Below are positions 1 through 8,383 of a stretch of DNA of 64,000 bases, in pieces. The notes beneath the pieces were generated by a model that made no database searches, was not told the DNA's origin, and saw nothing but the letters and a program-made list of their open reading frames with translations. Each line of letters begins with the position of its first letter. Within the stretch, counting starts at the first letter, position 1. The stretch comes from Rubrivivax sp. GTDB lineage: Bacteria > Pseudomonadota > Gammaproteobacteria > Burkholderiales > Burkholderiaceae_C. The stretch spans positions 207,118 to 271,117 of the forward strand of contig JAURZM010000079.1 of assembly GCA_030653385.1 (NCBI GenBank), in the 5' to 3' direction. Both the position numbers and the translations under genes were made by a program.

Positions 1-61
1 AGAGCAGCGCCACCTGGCTGTCCACCGACCAGTCGCGCAGCGGATGCAGGTTGATGTTCAT
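1..61 (-). CDS. Start of an unidentified gene cut by the left edge
   Basis: An ATG at 61 opens a frame that reads off the left end; only about 20 codons are visible (beginning MNINLHPLRDWSVD). Its ATG overlaps the TGA of the acyltransferase gene as ATGA, so the two are very probably translationally coupled. CdsA-type phosphatidate cytidylyltransferases are common partners of such acyltransferases, but the visible residues do not prove that. The product is left unnamed. Confidence 0.55.
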   Translation of the reverse strand, partial: MNINLHPLRDWSVDSQVALL

Positions 62-678
62 GCGCGGCGCGGCCTTGCCGCCAGCACGGCCGCGCGGGCG
101 CGGTCCAGGAAGGCCCGTTTGTCTTCACCCGGCTGCAACAGCAGCGGTTCACCGAAGGTCACCGTGCACAGGATGGGCACCGGCACGACCTCACCCTTGG
201 GCATGACGCGCTGCACGTTGTCGATCCAGGCCGGAATCAGTTGCACCGCCGGAAATTGTTCGGCCAGGTGGAAGATGCCACTCTTGAAGGGCTGCGGTTC
301 TTCCTTGTAGCTGCGCGTGCCTTCCGGGAAGATGACCAGCGAATCGCCGCCCGCCAGCGCCTGCACCAGCGGCTCCAGCGGGTCCTGGTCGTCCACACGC
401 GTGCGGCTCACGTACACGGCGTTGAACACTGCGGTTGTCAGCCACTGCTTGAAGGGCGACGAGGTCCAGTAGTCACGCGCCGCGATGGGCCGTGTGCGCA
501 CCCGCAGTTCACGCGGCAACGCGGCCCAGATCAGCACCCAGTCCAGGTGGCTCTGGTGGTTGGCGAAGTAGATGCGCTGCTCGGCCTTGGGCGGGCAGCC
601 TTTCCAGTGGCCCTGCGCGCCCGTGATCAGGCGCGCGATGAAGGCCAGCAGCAGGCCCATGAGATCGGCACGCGACAT
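58..678 (-). CDS. 1-acyl-sn-glycerol-3-phosphate acyltransferase family protein
   Basis: A 206-residue member of the PlsC/LPLAT family, which transfers an acyl chain to lysophosphatidic acid to make phosphatidic acid at the inner membrane. Motif I (HxxxxD) is in NHQSHLDWV, with H41 and D46. Motif III is FPEGTRS at about 117-123. A short hydrophobic N-terminus (LLLAFIARLI) fits membrane attachment. It lies 45 bp downstream of purH on the same strand and overlaps the next gene by ATGA, so it is probably co-transcribed with that gene. Substrate specificity cannot be read from sequence. Confidence 0.88.
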   Translation of the reverse strand: MSRADLMGLLLAFIARLITGAQGHWKGCPPKAEQRIYFANHQSHLDWVLIWAALPRELRVRTRPIAARDYWTSSPFKQWLTTAVFNAVYVSRTRVDDQDPLEPLVQALAGGDSLVIFPEGTRSYKEEPQPFKSGIFHLAEQFPAVQLIPAWIDNVQRVMPKGEVVPVPILCTVTFGEPLLLQPGEDKRAFLDRARAAVLAARPRRA

Positions 679-723
679 GGGCGGGGATGCTAGCGCGGGC
701 CGGCGTTCAGCCCGCAGGCACCG

Positions 724-2334
724 TCAGTGGCGGAAATGGCGGGTCCCGGTGAACACCATCGAAATGCCGCGCTCGTCGGCTGCGGCAATCACCTCGTCGT
801 CGCGCATGCTGCCACCGGGCTGGATGACACAGCCCGCGCCTTCGTCGATGACCACGTCCAGGCCATCGCGGAAGGGGAAAAAGGCGTCGCTGGCCACGGC
901 AGAGCCTGCCAGCGACAACCCCGCATTGCCGGCCTTGATGCGTGCAATGCGCGCGCTGTCGATGCGACTCATCTGGCCCGCGCCCACGCCCAGCGTCATG
1001 CCGTCGGCGCAGAAGACGATGGCATTGCTCTTCACGAACTTGGCCACCTTCCAGGCAAACAGCAGGTCTTGCAGCTGTTTGTCGGTGGGTGCGAGCTTGC
1101 TGACCACACGCAACTCGCTGGCGGCGACGTTTTTGATGTCGGGGGTCTGCAGCAGCATGCCGCCCCCCACACGCTTGTAGTCAAGCGTGTGTTGTTGAGA
1201 CTCCCGTTTGAAGTCCAGCACATTGGCCACCGTGCCCAGGGGCACTTCCAGCACACGCACGTTCTGCTTGGGTGCCAGCACGGCGCGCGCTTCGGGTGTG
1301 ACCTGCGGCGCGATCAGCACCTCGACAAACTGCTTGTTGTCGCCGATGCGGCGCGCGGTGTCTTCGTCCAGCGGCCGGTTGAAGGCCAGGATGCCGCCGA
1401 AGGCCGACGTGGGATCCGTTGTCCAGGCCTTGCCATAGGCCTCGGCCAGCGTGGCACCCACCGCGACGCCGCAGGGGTTGGCGTGTTTGACGATCACGCA
1501 GGCCGGTGCGTCGAAGGTCTTCACACACTCCCAGGCCGCATCGGCATCGGCGATGTTGTTGTACGACAGCGCCTTGCCCTGCAGCTGCACCCAGCCCGCC
1601 AGCGTGCCCGCCGGTGGTGTGGCTTCGCGGTAGAACGCCGCGCTCTGGTGCGGGTTTTCGCCGTAACGCATGTCCTGCGTCTTGCTCAGTTGCAGGCTGT
1701 AGACGGCGGGGTAAGGTTCACGCGCCGGCACCGCCGCGCCCGCGTCTTCTGCGCCGGCCTGCAGCGCGCCCAGGTAATTGCTGATCATGCCGTCGTAGGC
1801 CGCGGTGTGCGCAAACACCTTCTTGGCCAGCAGGAACTTGGTGCTGCGCTGCAGGCCCGTGGTGCGCAGTTCGTCCAGCACGGTGGCGTAGTCGGCGGGT
1901 TCGATGACCACCGCCACGTCGGCCCAGTTCTTGGCCGCGGCGCGCAGCATGGCCGGGCCGCCGATGTCGATGTTTTCGATGGCGTCGTCCAGCGTGCAGT
2001 CGGCACGGGCCGTGGCCTTGGCAAAGGGGTAGAGGTTGACGATCAGCAGGTCGATGGTGCCGATGCCGTGGTCCTGCAGCGCCTGCATGTGCTCGGGCAG
2101 GTCGCGCCGCGCCAGCAGGCCGCCGTGGATGCGCGGGTGCAGCGTTTTCACGCGGCCGTCCAGCATCTCGGGGAAGCCCGTGATCTCGGCCACCTCGGTG
2201 ACCGGCAGGCCGGCGTCGGCCAGCAGGCGCGCCGTGCCGCCGGTGGACAGCAGGCGCACGTCCAGCGCAATCAGTTCACGGGCAAATTCGACGATGCCGG
2301 TTTTGTCGGACACCGAAAGCAGTGCGGTCTTCAT
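724..2334 (-). CDS. purH: Bifunctional AICAR transformylase / IMP cyclohydrolase
   Basis: The product (536 residues, normal for the family) catalyses the last two steps of de novo IMP synthesis. The N-terminal cyclohydrolase domain begins MKTALLSVSDKTGI and includes STGGTARLL. The C-terminal formyltransferase domain carries SYNNIADADAAWE, VKHANPCG, and near the end GAGCVIQPGGSMRDDE. The start at 2334 was chosen because it opens the conserved N-terminus and its ATG overlaps the fis stop as ATGA; the frame stays open upstream only as fis antiphase sequence. It is third in dusB-fis-purH. Confidence 0.97.
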   Translation of the reverse strand: MKTALLSVSDKTGIVEFARELIALDVRLLSTGGTARLLADAGLPVTEVAEITGFPEMLDGRVKTLHPRIHGGLLARRDLPEHMQALQDHGIGTIDLLIVNLYPFAKATARADCTLDDAIENIDIGGPAMLRAAAKNWADVAVVIEPADYATVLDELRTTGLQRSTKFLLAKKVFAHTAAYDGMISNYLGALQAGAEDAGAAVPAREPYPAVYSLQLSKTQDMRYGENPHQSAAFYREATPPAGTLAGWVQLQGKALSYNNIADADAAWECVKTFDAPACVIVKHANPCGVAVGATLAEAYGKAWTTDPTSAFGGILAFNRPLDEDTARRIGDNKQFVEVLIAPQVTPEARAVLAPKQNVRVLEVPLGTVANVLDFKRESQQHTLDYKRVGGGMLLQTPDIKNVAASELRVVSKLAPTDKQLQDLLFAWKVAKFVKSNAIVFCADGMTLGVGAGQMSRIDSARIARIKAGNAGLSLAGSAVASDAFFPFRDGLDVVIDEGAGCVIQPGGSMRDDEVIAAADERGISMVFTGTRHFRH

Positions 2335-2567
2335 TTGATGAGCTTGTGGTCCAGCAGCTTGCGCCGCAGCGTGTTGCGGTTGATGCCCAGCCAGTCGGCG
2401 GCCTTGCTCTGGTTGCCTTGTGCCTGGCGCAGCACGACGTCGAGCAAGGGCCGCTCTGCGGCGCCCAGGAACAGCTCGTGCAGCGCACTGGGCTCGGCGC
2501 CACGCAGGTCCTTGAAGTACTGCTCGACGCTGCTGCGCACGCAGTCGTCGATCGCCTTCTTGCTCAT
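2331..2567 (-). CDS. fis: Fis family nucleoid-associated DNA-binding protein
   Basis: A 78-residue protein with the C-terminal Fis helix-turn-helix (GNQSKAADWLGINRNTLRRK, about 51-70), an architectural DNA-binding protein and regulator of growth-linked genes. Betaproteobacterial Fis proteins are shorter than the 98-residue E. coli protein, so this is normal size. The ATG at 2567 overlaps the dusB stop as ATGA and was preferred over upstream in-frame codons inside dusB. The dusB-fis pairing is a classic proteobacterial operon. No promoter of its own is visible. Confidence 0.95.
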   Translation of the reverse strand: MSKKAIDDCVRSSVEQYFKDLRGAEPSALHELFLGAAERPLLDVVLRQAQGNQSKAADWLGINRNTLRRKLLDHKLIK

Positions 2568-3604
2568 GCCACCAACTTCTGCAGTTCGTCGTTGGCAGCC
2601 ACGCGTGTGTCGGGCAGCAAGGTGTGGCGATCGGCCAGCGCATCGAAGAAGTCGGTCACCGCGTCCACTTGCGCGCGGCACTGTTCGATCAGGTTCATGC
2701 GGTCACGGAAGGCGTCGCCACCTGGCAGCGCCTTCACCGCCCAGCCGATGTGCTTTCGTGCGCTGCGCAGGCCGGTGTATTCACCGTAGAGCGCATAGTG
2801 ATCGTGCAGGTGCTCGGTCAGCCAGCCTTGCACTTCGCGCACCGTGGGCGGCGCCATCAGCGTGCCGTGGGCCAGGAAGTGCGCCACCTCGCGGAAGATC
2901 CACGGCCGGCCTTGTGCCGCGCGGCCGATCATCACGGCGTCGGCGCCGGTGTGCTGGAGCACCTCGCGCGCACGCTGAGGGCTGTTGATGTCGCCATTGG
3001 CCACCACCGGGATCTTCAGCGCGGCCTTCACCGCGGCCACGGTGTTGTGTTCCGCGAATCCGCCGTACCCCTGTTCACGTGTGCGCCCGTGCACGGTGAC
3101 CATGGCCACGCCGGCCTCTTGCGCGGCCAGCGCCAGGCGCAAGGCATTGCGTTCGTCTGCACGCCAGCCGCTGCGCATCTTCAAGGTCACCGGCACACCC
3201 CGCGGTGCGCAGGCCGCAACCACGGCTTCGACGATGGCCAGCGCCAGCGGCTCGTTCTGCATCAATGCAGACCCGGCCCAGACCTTGCACACCTTCTTGG
3301 CCGGGCAGCCCATGTTGATGTCGATGATCTGCGCACCGCGGTCGATGTTGTGGCGTGCAGCATCGGCCATCTCGGCCGGGTCGACACCCGCGATCTGCAC
3401 CGCGATGGGGGCGGGTTCGCCGCGGTGGTCGGCACGGCGGCTGGTTTTCAGCGAATCCCACAGCTCGCGCCGGCTGGTCACCATTTCGCTGACCGCGTAA
3501 CCCGCACCCAGGCGCTTGCACAGCATGCGAAAAGGCCTGTCGGTGACCCCAGCCATGGGCGCCACGAACAGCGGGTTCGGCAGTTTGAAGGCGCCGATGT
3601 GCAT
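2564..3604 (-). CDS. dusB: tRNA-dihydrouridine synthase B
   Basis: A 346-residue FMN- and NADPH-dependent enzyme that reduces uridine in the tRNA D-loop. It shows the Dus TIM-barrel start (PNPLFVAPMAGVTDRPFR), the segment INMGCPAKKVC that carries the catalytic cysteine, the conserved VTVHGRTREQGYGG, and the FMN phosphate-binding VMIGRAAQGRPWIF. It is the first gene of dusB-fis-purH. A sigma70-like promoter lies about 40 bp upstream. Confidence 0.97.
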   Translation of the reverse strand: MHIGAFKLPNPLFVAPMAGVTDRPFRMLCKRLGAGYAVSEMVTSRRELWDSLKTSRRADHRGEPAPIAVQIAGVDPAEMADAARHNIDRGAQIIDINMGCPAKKVCKVWAGSALMQNEPLALAIVEAVVAACAPRGVPVTLKMRSGWRADERNALRLALAAQEAGVAMVTVHGRTREQGYGGFAEHNTVAAVKAALKIPVVANGDINSPQRAREVLQHTGADAVMIGRAAQGRPWIFREVAHFLAHGTLMAPPTVREVQGWLTEHLHDHYALYGEYTGLRSARKHIGWAVKALPGGDAFRDRMNLIEQCRAQVDAVTDFFDALADRHTLLPDTRVAANDELQKLVA

Positions 3605-3643
3605 GGCGGAGGGGTCGGTCCAGGTGCTGAAAAAAGAGGCGCG

Positions 3644-3671
3644 AGTATAGCGGGCTGCACAACGGGGTGAA
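3644..3671 (-). promoter_or_regulatory. Putative sigma70 promoter for dusB-fis-purH
   Basis: On the minus strand TATACT (plus 3644-3649) forms a five-of-six -10 box and TTCACC (plus 3666-3671) a partial -35 box, with a 16-bp spacer. Transcription would start about 35 bp before the dusB ATG. This is pattern matching only. Confidence 0.5.
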
Positions 3672-3739
3672 CACCTGCAGATCCTGTCAGCTTCGGCCTA
3701 CAGGGGGTGTCGCTGCCGTGGACATAATCCAGCGAAACG

Positions 3740-4231
3740 ATGGAAGCCTGGTTGCATTCGCTCCTGGCCGCGTTGGCCCTGCCAGAGTACGGGCTGTCGA
3801 CGGTCTTCGTGGTCTCGATGATCTCGGCCACGCTGCTGCCCATGGCCAGCGTGCCGGTGGTCTTTGGCCTGGTCAAGCTGGACCCGAGCTTGTTCTGGCC
3901 CGCCATCGTGGTGGCCACCGCCGGCAACACCGCAGGCGGCGTGATTTCCTATTGGATGGGACTGGGCGCCGAAAAGGCCTACGAAAAGGTCGTCAGCCGC
4001 AAGCCCATGGAGGCCCGCGCGCTCGAGTGGGCCAAGCGGTGGGGGCCACCGGCTTGCCTGCTGTCGTGGCTGCCCTTCGTGGGCGACCCCTTGTGTGCCG
4101 TGGCTGGCTGGCTGCGGCTGCCCTTCTGGCCCTGCGTCTTCTACATGGCGGTGGGCAAGTTCCTGCGTTATCTGGTCTATGTCGGAGGGGCGATGTGGTT
4201 CATGCCCGGCGCGCTGCAACTCGGTCCTTGA
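3740..4231 (+). CDS. YqaA-like small inner-membrane protein (DedA/SNARE-associated type)
   Basis: A 163-residue integral membrane protein resembling YqaA, a small member of the DedA-related family. Hydrophobic segments lie at about 5-45, 50-75, 108-130 and 135-155. The family signature is recognisable in GNTAGGVISYWMG and in the WLPFVGDPLCAVAG stretch. Larger DedA relatives are linked to lipid scrambling and envelope homeostasis; the role of the YqaA type is unknown. It is a single gene, about 40 bp ahead of the carboxypeptidase gene. Confidence 0.75.
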   Translation: MEAWLHSLLAALALPEYGLSTVFVVSMISATLLPMASVPVVFGLVKLDPSLFWPAIVVATAGNTAGGVISYWMGLGAEKAYEKVVSRKPMEARALEWAKRWGPPACLLSWLPFVGDPLCAVAGWLRLPFWPCVFYMAVGKFLRYLVYVGGAMWFMPGALQLGP

Positions 4232-4271
4232 GCCCACACAATGTGGGTTTGACCACCTCTCAGCCCTCACC

Positions 4272-5765
4272 ATGAGCACTGCCACCCCCAGCTACGACGA
4301 ACTGGCCAGCACCTGGACCCGCATGCACCACCTCGGGCATCTGCAATCCATTGCCGGCTGGGACCAGGCGGCCAATATGCCACCCAAGGGCAATGAAGCC
4401 CGCGCCGCCGCGCTGGCAGAAATGGCCGCGCTGCTGCACCGCATGCGCACCGACGCTGCGCTGCCGGTGCAGTTGCAGCGTGCGGAACAAGAGCCGCTGT
4501 CGGACATGCAGCGGGCCAACCTGCGCGAGATGCACCGCCAGTGGCGTGCGTCGAACGCGCTGCCCGAGTCGCTGGTGCAGCGCCAGCAGATGGCCACTTC
4601 ACGCTGCGAACACGCCTGGCGCACACAACGTCCGGCCAACGACTGGAAGGGTTTTGTCGAGAACTTCCGCCCCGTGCTGGCCGTGGCCCGCGAAGAAGCC
4701 GAGCTGCTGTCGCAGTTGAACGGCGTGCGCAAGTACGACGCGATGATGGACCGCTTCGAACCCGGCATGACCTGCGCACAGGTCGACCGCGTGTTTGGCG
4801 ACGTGCGGCAGTGGCTGCCGGGTTTGATCCAGCAGGTCACCGAACGCCAGGCGCGTGGAACCGTGATCGCGCCGGTCGGGCCGTTCGACCTGAAGGCCCA
4901 GCGCGACCTGTGCGAACAGGTCATGCGGCTGCTGGGTTTCGACTTCGAGGCCGGCCGCCTGGACGTGAGCACACACCCCTTCTGCGGCGGTGTGCCCGAA
5001 GACGTGCGCATGACCACACGTTTCCGCGAAGACGACTTCCTGGGCAGCCTGATGGGCACGGTGCACGAAACCGGCCACGGCCGCTACGAACAGAACCTGC
5101 CGCGTGACTGGCTGGGCCAGCCGGTGGCCAACGCGCGCAGCATGGCGCTGCACGAAAGCCAGAGCCTGAGCTTCGAGATGCAACTGGGCAGCCACCCGGG
5201 TTTCGTGGGTCAGATCGCGCCGCTGGTGCAGAAGGCCTTCGGCGCGCAGCCGGCCTTCGAAACCCACAACCTGCACCGCCTGATGACACGCGTGAAGCCA
5301 GGTTTCATCCGCGTCGATGCCGACGAGGTGACCTACCCCGCGCACATCATCCTGCGCTACGAAATCGAAAAGCCGCTGATCGAAGGCGAGATCGAGGCCG
5401 AGGACATTCCGGCCTTGTGGGACGCCAAGGTGATGGAACTGCTGGGCCTGGACACGCGCGGCAACTTCAGCAACGGCCCGCTGCAGGACGTGCACTGGCC
5501 CGAAGCGCTGTTCGGCTATTTCCCCTGTTACTCGCTGGGCGCGATGTACGCCGCCCAGTGGTTTGCCGCGATGCGCCGTGCCATGCCCGACCTGGACACC
5601 CGCATCGACGCCGGTGAACTGAATGTGGTCTTCGACTGGCTGCAGCAGAACATCTGGACCCAGGCCAGCCGCTGGACCACCGACGAACTGGCCCTGCGCG
5701 CCAGCGGCGAAACGCTGAACCCGGCGCACTTCAGGCGCCACCTGGAATCGCGTTACCTGGCCTGA
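4272..5765 (+). CDS. M32 family carboxypeptidase (Taq type)
   Basis: A 497-residue cytoplasmic zinc metallocarboxypeptidase that releases C-terminal residues from peptides. The HExxH zinc site is HETGH at 265-269 and the third ligand is probably E295 in ALHESQSLSFE, both typical of M32. The C-terminal third includes the conserved RYEIEKPLIEGEI and a Tyr-rich substrate-binding stretch (FGYFPCYSLGAMYAAQW). Length is typical. The ATG at 4272 starts the conserved N-terminus; an upstream in-frame ATG at 4095 lies inside the preceding gene and was rejected. Confidence 0.95.
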   Translation: MSTATPSYDELASTWTRMHHLGHLQSIAGWDQAANMPPKGNEARAAALAEMAALLHRMRTDAALPVQLQRAEQEPLSDMQRANLREMHRQWRASNALPESLVQRQQMATSRCEHAWRTQRPANDWKGFVENFRPVLAVAREEAELLSQLNGVRKYDAMMDRFEPGMTCAQVDRVFGDVRQWLPGLIQQVTERQARGTVIAPVGPFDLKAQRDLCEQVMRLLGFDFEAGRLDVSTHPFCGGVPEDVRMTTRFREDDFLGSLMGTVHETGHGRYEQNLPRDWLGQPVANARSMALHESQSLSFEMQLGSHPGFVGQIAPLVQKAFGAQPAFETHNLHRLMTRVKPGFIRVDADEVTYPAHIILRYEIEKPLIEGEIEAEDIPALWDAKVMELLGLDTRGNFSNGPLQDVHWPEALFGYFPCYSLGAMYAAQWFAAMRRAMPDLDTRIDAGELNVVFDWLQQNIWTQASRWTTDELALRASGETLNPAHFRRHLESRYLA

Positions 5766-5781
5766 ACGGCAGCGACGGCCT

Positions 5782-6228
5782 TCACGGGCCGGGCATCACC
5801 TGCGTGGTGGCCTGCTCGTCCGACGCAGCCATGAACTCCGAGTGGCTGATCTCGCGGATGACCACGGTGCGCTCGTTGTCGAAGCCGTCGCGCACGTCCC
5901 AGTCGTCGCGCTGCGCGTCCAGGCGCACGAGCAGCCGGCGCAGCAGGTCGTGCAGCGGCGGGTCTTGTTGCGGCAGCGGCAGGCTCGACAACTGCGAGCA
6001 GATGCGTCCCAGCCAGTGCGGCGGCACCTGATCGACGGCGCAGGCCCCGCGCGCCAGCAGCGAGCGTTCGAGCGCCGCCAGGTAAGGCAGCACTTCGCGC
6101 GCACCCCGCGCCTGGTCCAGCAACTGGCCCAAGGACTGTGCCATCAGGCGGCCTTTCAGCCGGTCGGCGGGGTCGGCGGCAAGGCTGGCCGGGCTGGTGC
6201 TTGGCGGGGATTCAGGTGTGGCGCTCAC
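5782..6228 (-). CDS. Conserved-looking hypothetical protein
   Basis: A 148-residue protein I do not recognise. It has a Pro/Ser-rich N-terminus (about 1-25), then a helical, leucine-rich body (residues 30-105) and the end segment TVVIREISHSEFMAAS. No signal peptide or membrane segment is seen. The start is a GTG at 6228 that almost touches a purine run, so the true start could instead be the ATG at 6144 (MAQSLGQLL). It lies directly downstream of the patatin gene on the same strand, 6 bp apart, and converges on the M32 gene. Confidence 0.65.
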   Translation of the reverse strand: MSATPESPPSTSPASLAADPADRLKGRLMAQSLGQLLDQARGAREVLPYLAALERSLLARGACAVDQVPPHWLGRICSQLSSLPLPQQDPPLHDLLRRLLVRLDAQRDDWDVRDGFDNERTVVIREISHSEFMAASDEQATTQVMPGP

Positions 6229-6234
6229 TCCCCC

Positions 6235-7557
6235 TTATCGGCGGGCGCCGGCCCGGGCTTGAGGCTTCAAGTCGCTGCCCATGGCCAGGATGCGCTGCAG
6301 GTCGTCGAGCACCTCGTCCAGCCGCCGCAGCGCCTGTGCGGCACGGGTGCCCTTGGCGGGCACCCGGCGCTTCAGCAAGGTGCGCCGGCTGTCGTCCAGC
6401 ACCGCGTGGTCCAGCGCCAGGCCGTGGCGTGCCAGCGTGGCACCCAGCACCGAGCGGCGCGACCGCAGGTCGGCCCGTGTGCGCTGGTAGGCGTGTTCAG
6501 CGAGCCCCCGGCGCTGGCCGTAGGCAAAGGTGTTGGCCAGGAACAGCGCCGGGTCGCGCTGGTCGGGTTCCAGCAGCACGATGTCGGTGCCGGGGTGGCT
6601 GCTTCGGTAACCCTGCATGCCCAGTTCCAGCCGTGAATGGATCAGCGTGCGGAAGGTCTGGCTCAGCACCACCGGCAGGCCACCGTCCACCAGTCGCGGA
6701 ATGCGGCCTTCGGCACCGCCCAGCACGCGGTGGCGCAGCGCGTGGCTGGCGTCGAAAGGCACCAGCGGGTTCAGGCACAGCACCAGGTCCAGGTCCATGT
6801 CCAGCAGCACACGGGCATGCAGCGTCTTTTTCAGCGCACCGTCGACGTAGCTGTGACCGTCGATCTGCACCGGCGGAAAGAGCCCCGGCAAGGCCGCACT
6901 CGCGGCCACGGCTTCGGAAATGGGCACGTGTTCCCAGCCCGGCAGGCCGAAGGGTGCGGTTGCGCCGCTGTCCAGGTCGGTGGCCACCAGCACCAGGCGG
7001 CGGCCACGTTCACGCTGCAGTTGGCGGAAGTCGTTGCTGCGGCCGGGCGCGGTCAGCAACTTGCGCAACTGACGTTCCAGAGGTGCATTGCTGAACAGGC
7101 CCGTGGGCAGCGCGCGGCCCAGGTGTTCCAGCGAAGCCAGCAGCGAGCGGCCCTTGAAGAAAAACCCCAGCCCCGCCATCGCCACCAGGCCAGGCAGCGC
7201 TGCCAGCCGGCGGGCGTATTCGGCCAGGGCCGGGCGGATGAACAGATTGGGCTGCACGATGTCGGCACGTGGCCCGTCGTTGTCGATGAAGGCCGCGCAG
7301 AGTTGCCGCGGTGTCATGCCATTGGCCAGCCCTGCGGCGACAAAACTGCCGGCCGAGACGCCGACATAGCCGTCCAGCGCATTCAGGTCCAGACCGGCCA
7401 CGGCCTCTTCCAAGGCACACAGCGCACCGATCTCGTAGATGGCACCCAGGGGTCCGCCGCCTGCCAACGCAAGGCCAACTTTGGGCTTGGCGCCGCGAGA
7501 TGCAGCCAAGCCGACTTCTGCCTTGGCAGTTTTCAGTCCAGCAGGTCTTCGTGCCAT
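6235..7557 (-). CDS. Patatin-like phospholipase family protein
   Basis: A 440-residue serine lipid acyl hydrolase of the patatin fold. The oxyanion-hole glycines are in LALAGGGPLGA, the nucleophile elbow is GVSAGS, and the dyad aspartate is in SYVDGALKK. The patatin core spans about 25-270; the remaining C-terminal part is not recognised. The ATG at 7557 follows an AAGGGA ribosome-binding site; a TTG one codon earlier is less likely. It lies downstream of the phasin gene behind a strong hairpin, so it may be partly co-transcribed and act on granule or membrane lipids (inference). Confidence 0.88.
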   Translation of the reverse strand: MARRPAGLKTAKAEVGLAASRGAKPKVGLALAGGGPLGAIYEIGALCALEEAVAGLDLNALDGYVGVSAGSFVAAGLANGMTPRQLCAAFIDNDGPRADIVQPNLFIRPALAEYARRLAALPGLVAMAGLGFFFKGRSLLASLEHLGRALPTGLFSNAPLERQLRKLLTAPGRSNDFRQLQRERGRRLVLVATDLDSGATAPFGLPGWEHVPISEAVAASAALPGLFPPVQIDGHSYVDGALKKTLHARVLLDMDLDLVLCLNPLVPFDASHALRHRVLGGAEGRIPRLVDGGLPVVLSQTFRTLIHSRLELGMQGYRSSHPGTDIVLLEPDQRDPALFLANTFAYGQRRGLAEHAYQRTRADLRSRRSVLGATLARHGLALDHAVLDDSRRTLLKRRVPAKGTRAAQALRRLDEVLDDLQRILAMGSDLKPQARAGARR

Positions 7558-7578
7558 CAATTCCCTTCCTCACGACAA

Positions 7579-7600
7579 GAAGGGCGCCGCGGCGCCCTTC
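7579..7600 (-). terminator. Strong hairpin between phasin and patatin genes
   Basis: A perfect 10-bp inverted repeat GAAGGGCGCC / GGCGCCCTTC with a 2-base centre lies 22 bp after the phasin stop. The T-rich tail is weak (TTGT), so it may attenuate rather than fully stop phasin transcription before the patatin gene. Confidence 0.5.
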
Positions 7601-7621
7601 GACATCAGCTCACACCCACGT

Positions 7622-8200
7622 TCAGGCAGCGGTCGACTTGCGTGTGCGCTTGGCCGGTGCCTTGACAAACGGTTTGGCCACGGACTTCGTGGCGCGCGTG
7701 GTCCGCGTGGCCTTGGCAGCGGGCTTGGCCACCTTCGCCGAGGCCTTCACCGGCGCGGTCTTCGACAGCTTGGCCACGGCTGCGGCCAGTGCGTCGACAC
7801 GCTGCACCAGCGCTTCCACGTCCTTGGCCGTCGGCACGCCCAGCTTGTTCATGGCCTTGGCGGTGCGGGCTTCGAAGATGGATTCGAGCTTGTCCCAGTT
7901 CTGGCCGGCCTTGGCGGTCACGGTGCCAGCCATGGCGCTCATCTTGCCGGTGACTTCGCTGATCTTGTCTTCGGCCATGCCCTGGGTCTTTTTCTGCAGG
8001 CTCATGCCTTCTTTGACCAGCGCTTCGAAGACCTTGCCGCCCTCTTCCTGCGCCTTGCTGAAAGCGCCCATGCCGGCCAGCCAGATCTGCTGCGCCGAGT
8101 CCTTGACCGAATTGGCCAGGTGGCTGTCCATCAAGCCTGCGGCGGCCTTGCCGGCTTTGCTGGTGGCTTGTTCCGCCGTGCTCTTCATCTTCTTGACCAT
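7622..8200 (-). CDS. Phasin / PHA granule-associated family protein
   Basis: A 192-residue PhaF/PhaI-type phasin, a protein that coats polyhydroxyalkanoate granules. Residues 1-105 form a predicted amphipathic helical region (DSHLANSVKDSAQQIWLAGM and following). A coiled-coil segment follows (VEALVQRVDALAAAVAKL). The tail from about 145 is a Lys/Ala/Pro-rich histone-H1-like region (AKPAAKATRTTRATKS) that in PhaF proteins binds DNA and helps granules segregate. An AGGAA ribosome-binding site precedes the ATG. Confidence 0.9.
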   Translation of the reverse strand: MVKKMKSTAEQATSKAGKAAAGLMDSHLANSVKDSAQQIWLAGMGAFSKAQEEGGKVFEALVKEGMSLQKKTQGMAEDKISEVTGKMSAMAGTVTAKAGQNWDKLESIFEARTAKAMNKLGVPTAKDVEALVQRVDALAAAVAKLSKTAPVKASAKVAKPAAKATRTTRATKSVAKPFVKAPAKRTRKSTAA

Positions 8201-8286
8201 GGTGCATTCCTCTTGAGGTTTGGGGGCTCGGTATCCGGGCCGGGCAGGGCCGCTACAGCAGAGCCCACGGACAGAAATATAGGGTT

Positions 8287-8299
8287 CCCCCCTGGGGGG
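8287..8299. repeat. Isolated C6-T-G6 palindrome, core of the dispersed repeat
   Basis: CCCCCCTGGGGGG matches the central palindrome of the composite repeats at 14.3, 22.8 and 24.1 kb, but the flanking CCGGC-N3-GCCGG hairpin is absent. It sits between the phasin and acyl-CoA reductase start sites and could be a decayed copy. Confidence 0.45.
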
Positions 8300-8383
8300 C
8301 GCAGCCTAAAGTTCTAGTGAGACGGCTCTATGCTTGCCGCCAATCGGCACACCCGGCCGACCCGATCGCAGCAGGAGACCCCC

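Noticed and set aside
727..2988. A 753-codon plus-strand open frame
   Set aside because: It is antisense to purH, fis and dusB and has no family resemblance.
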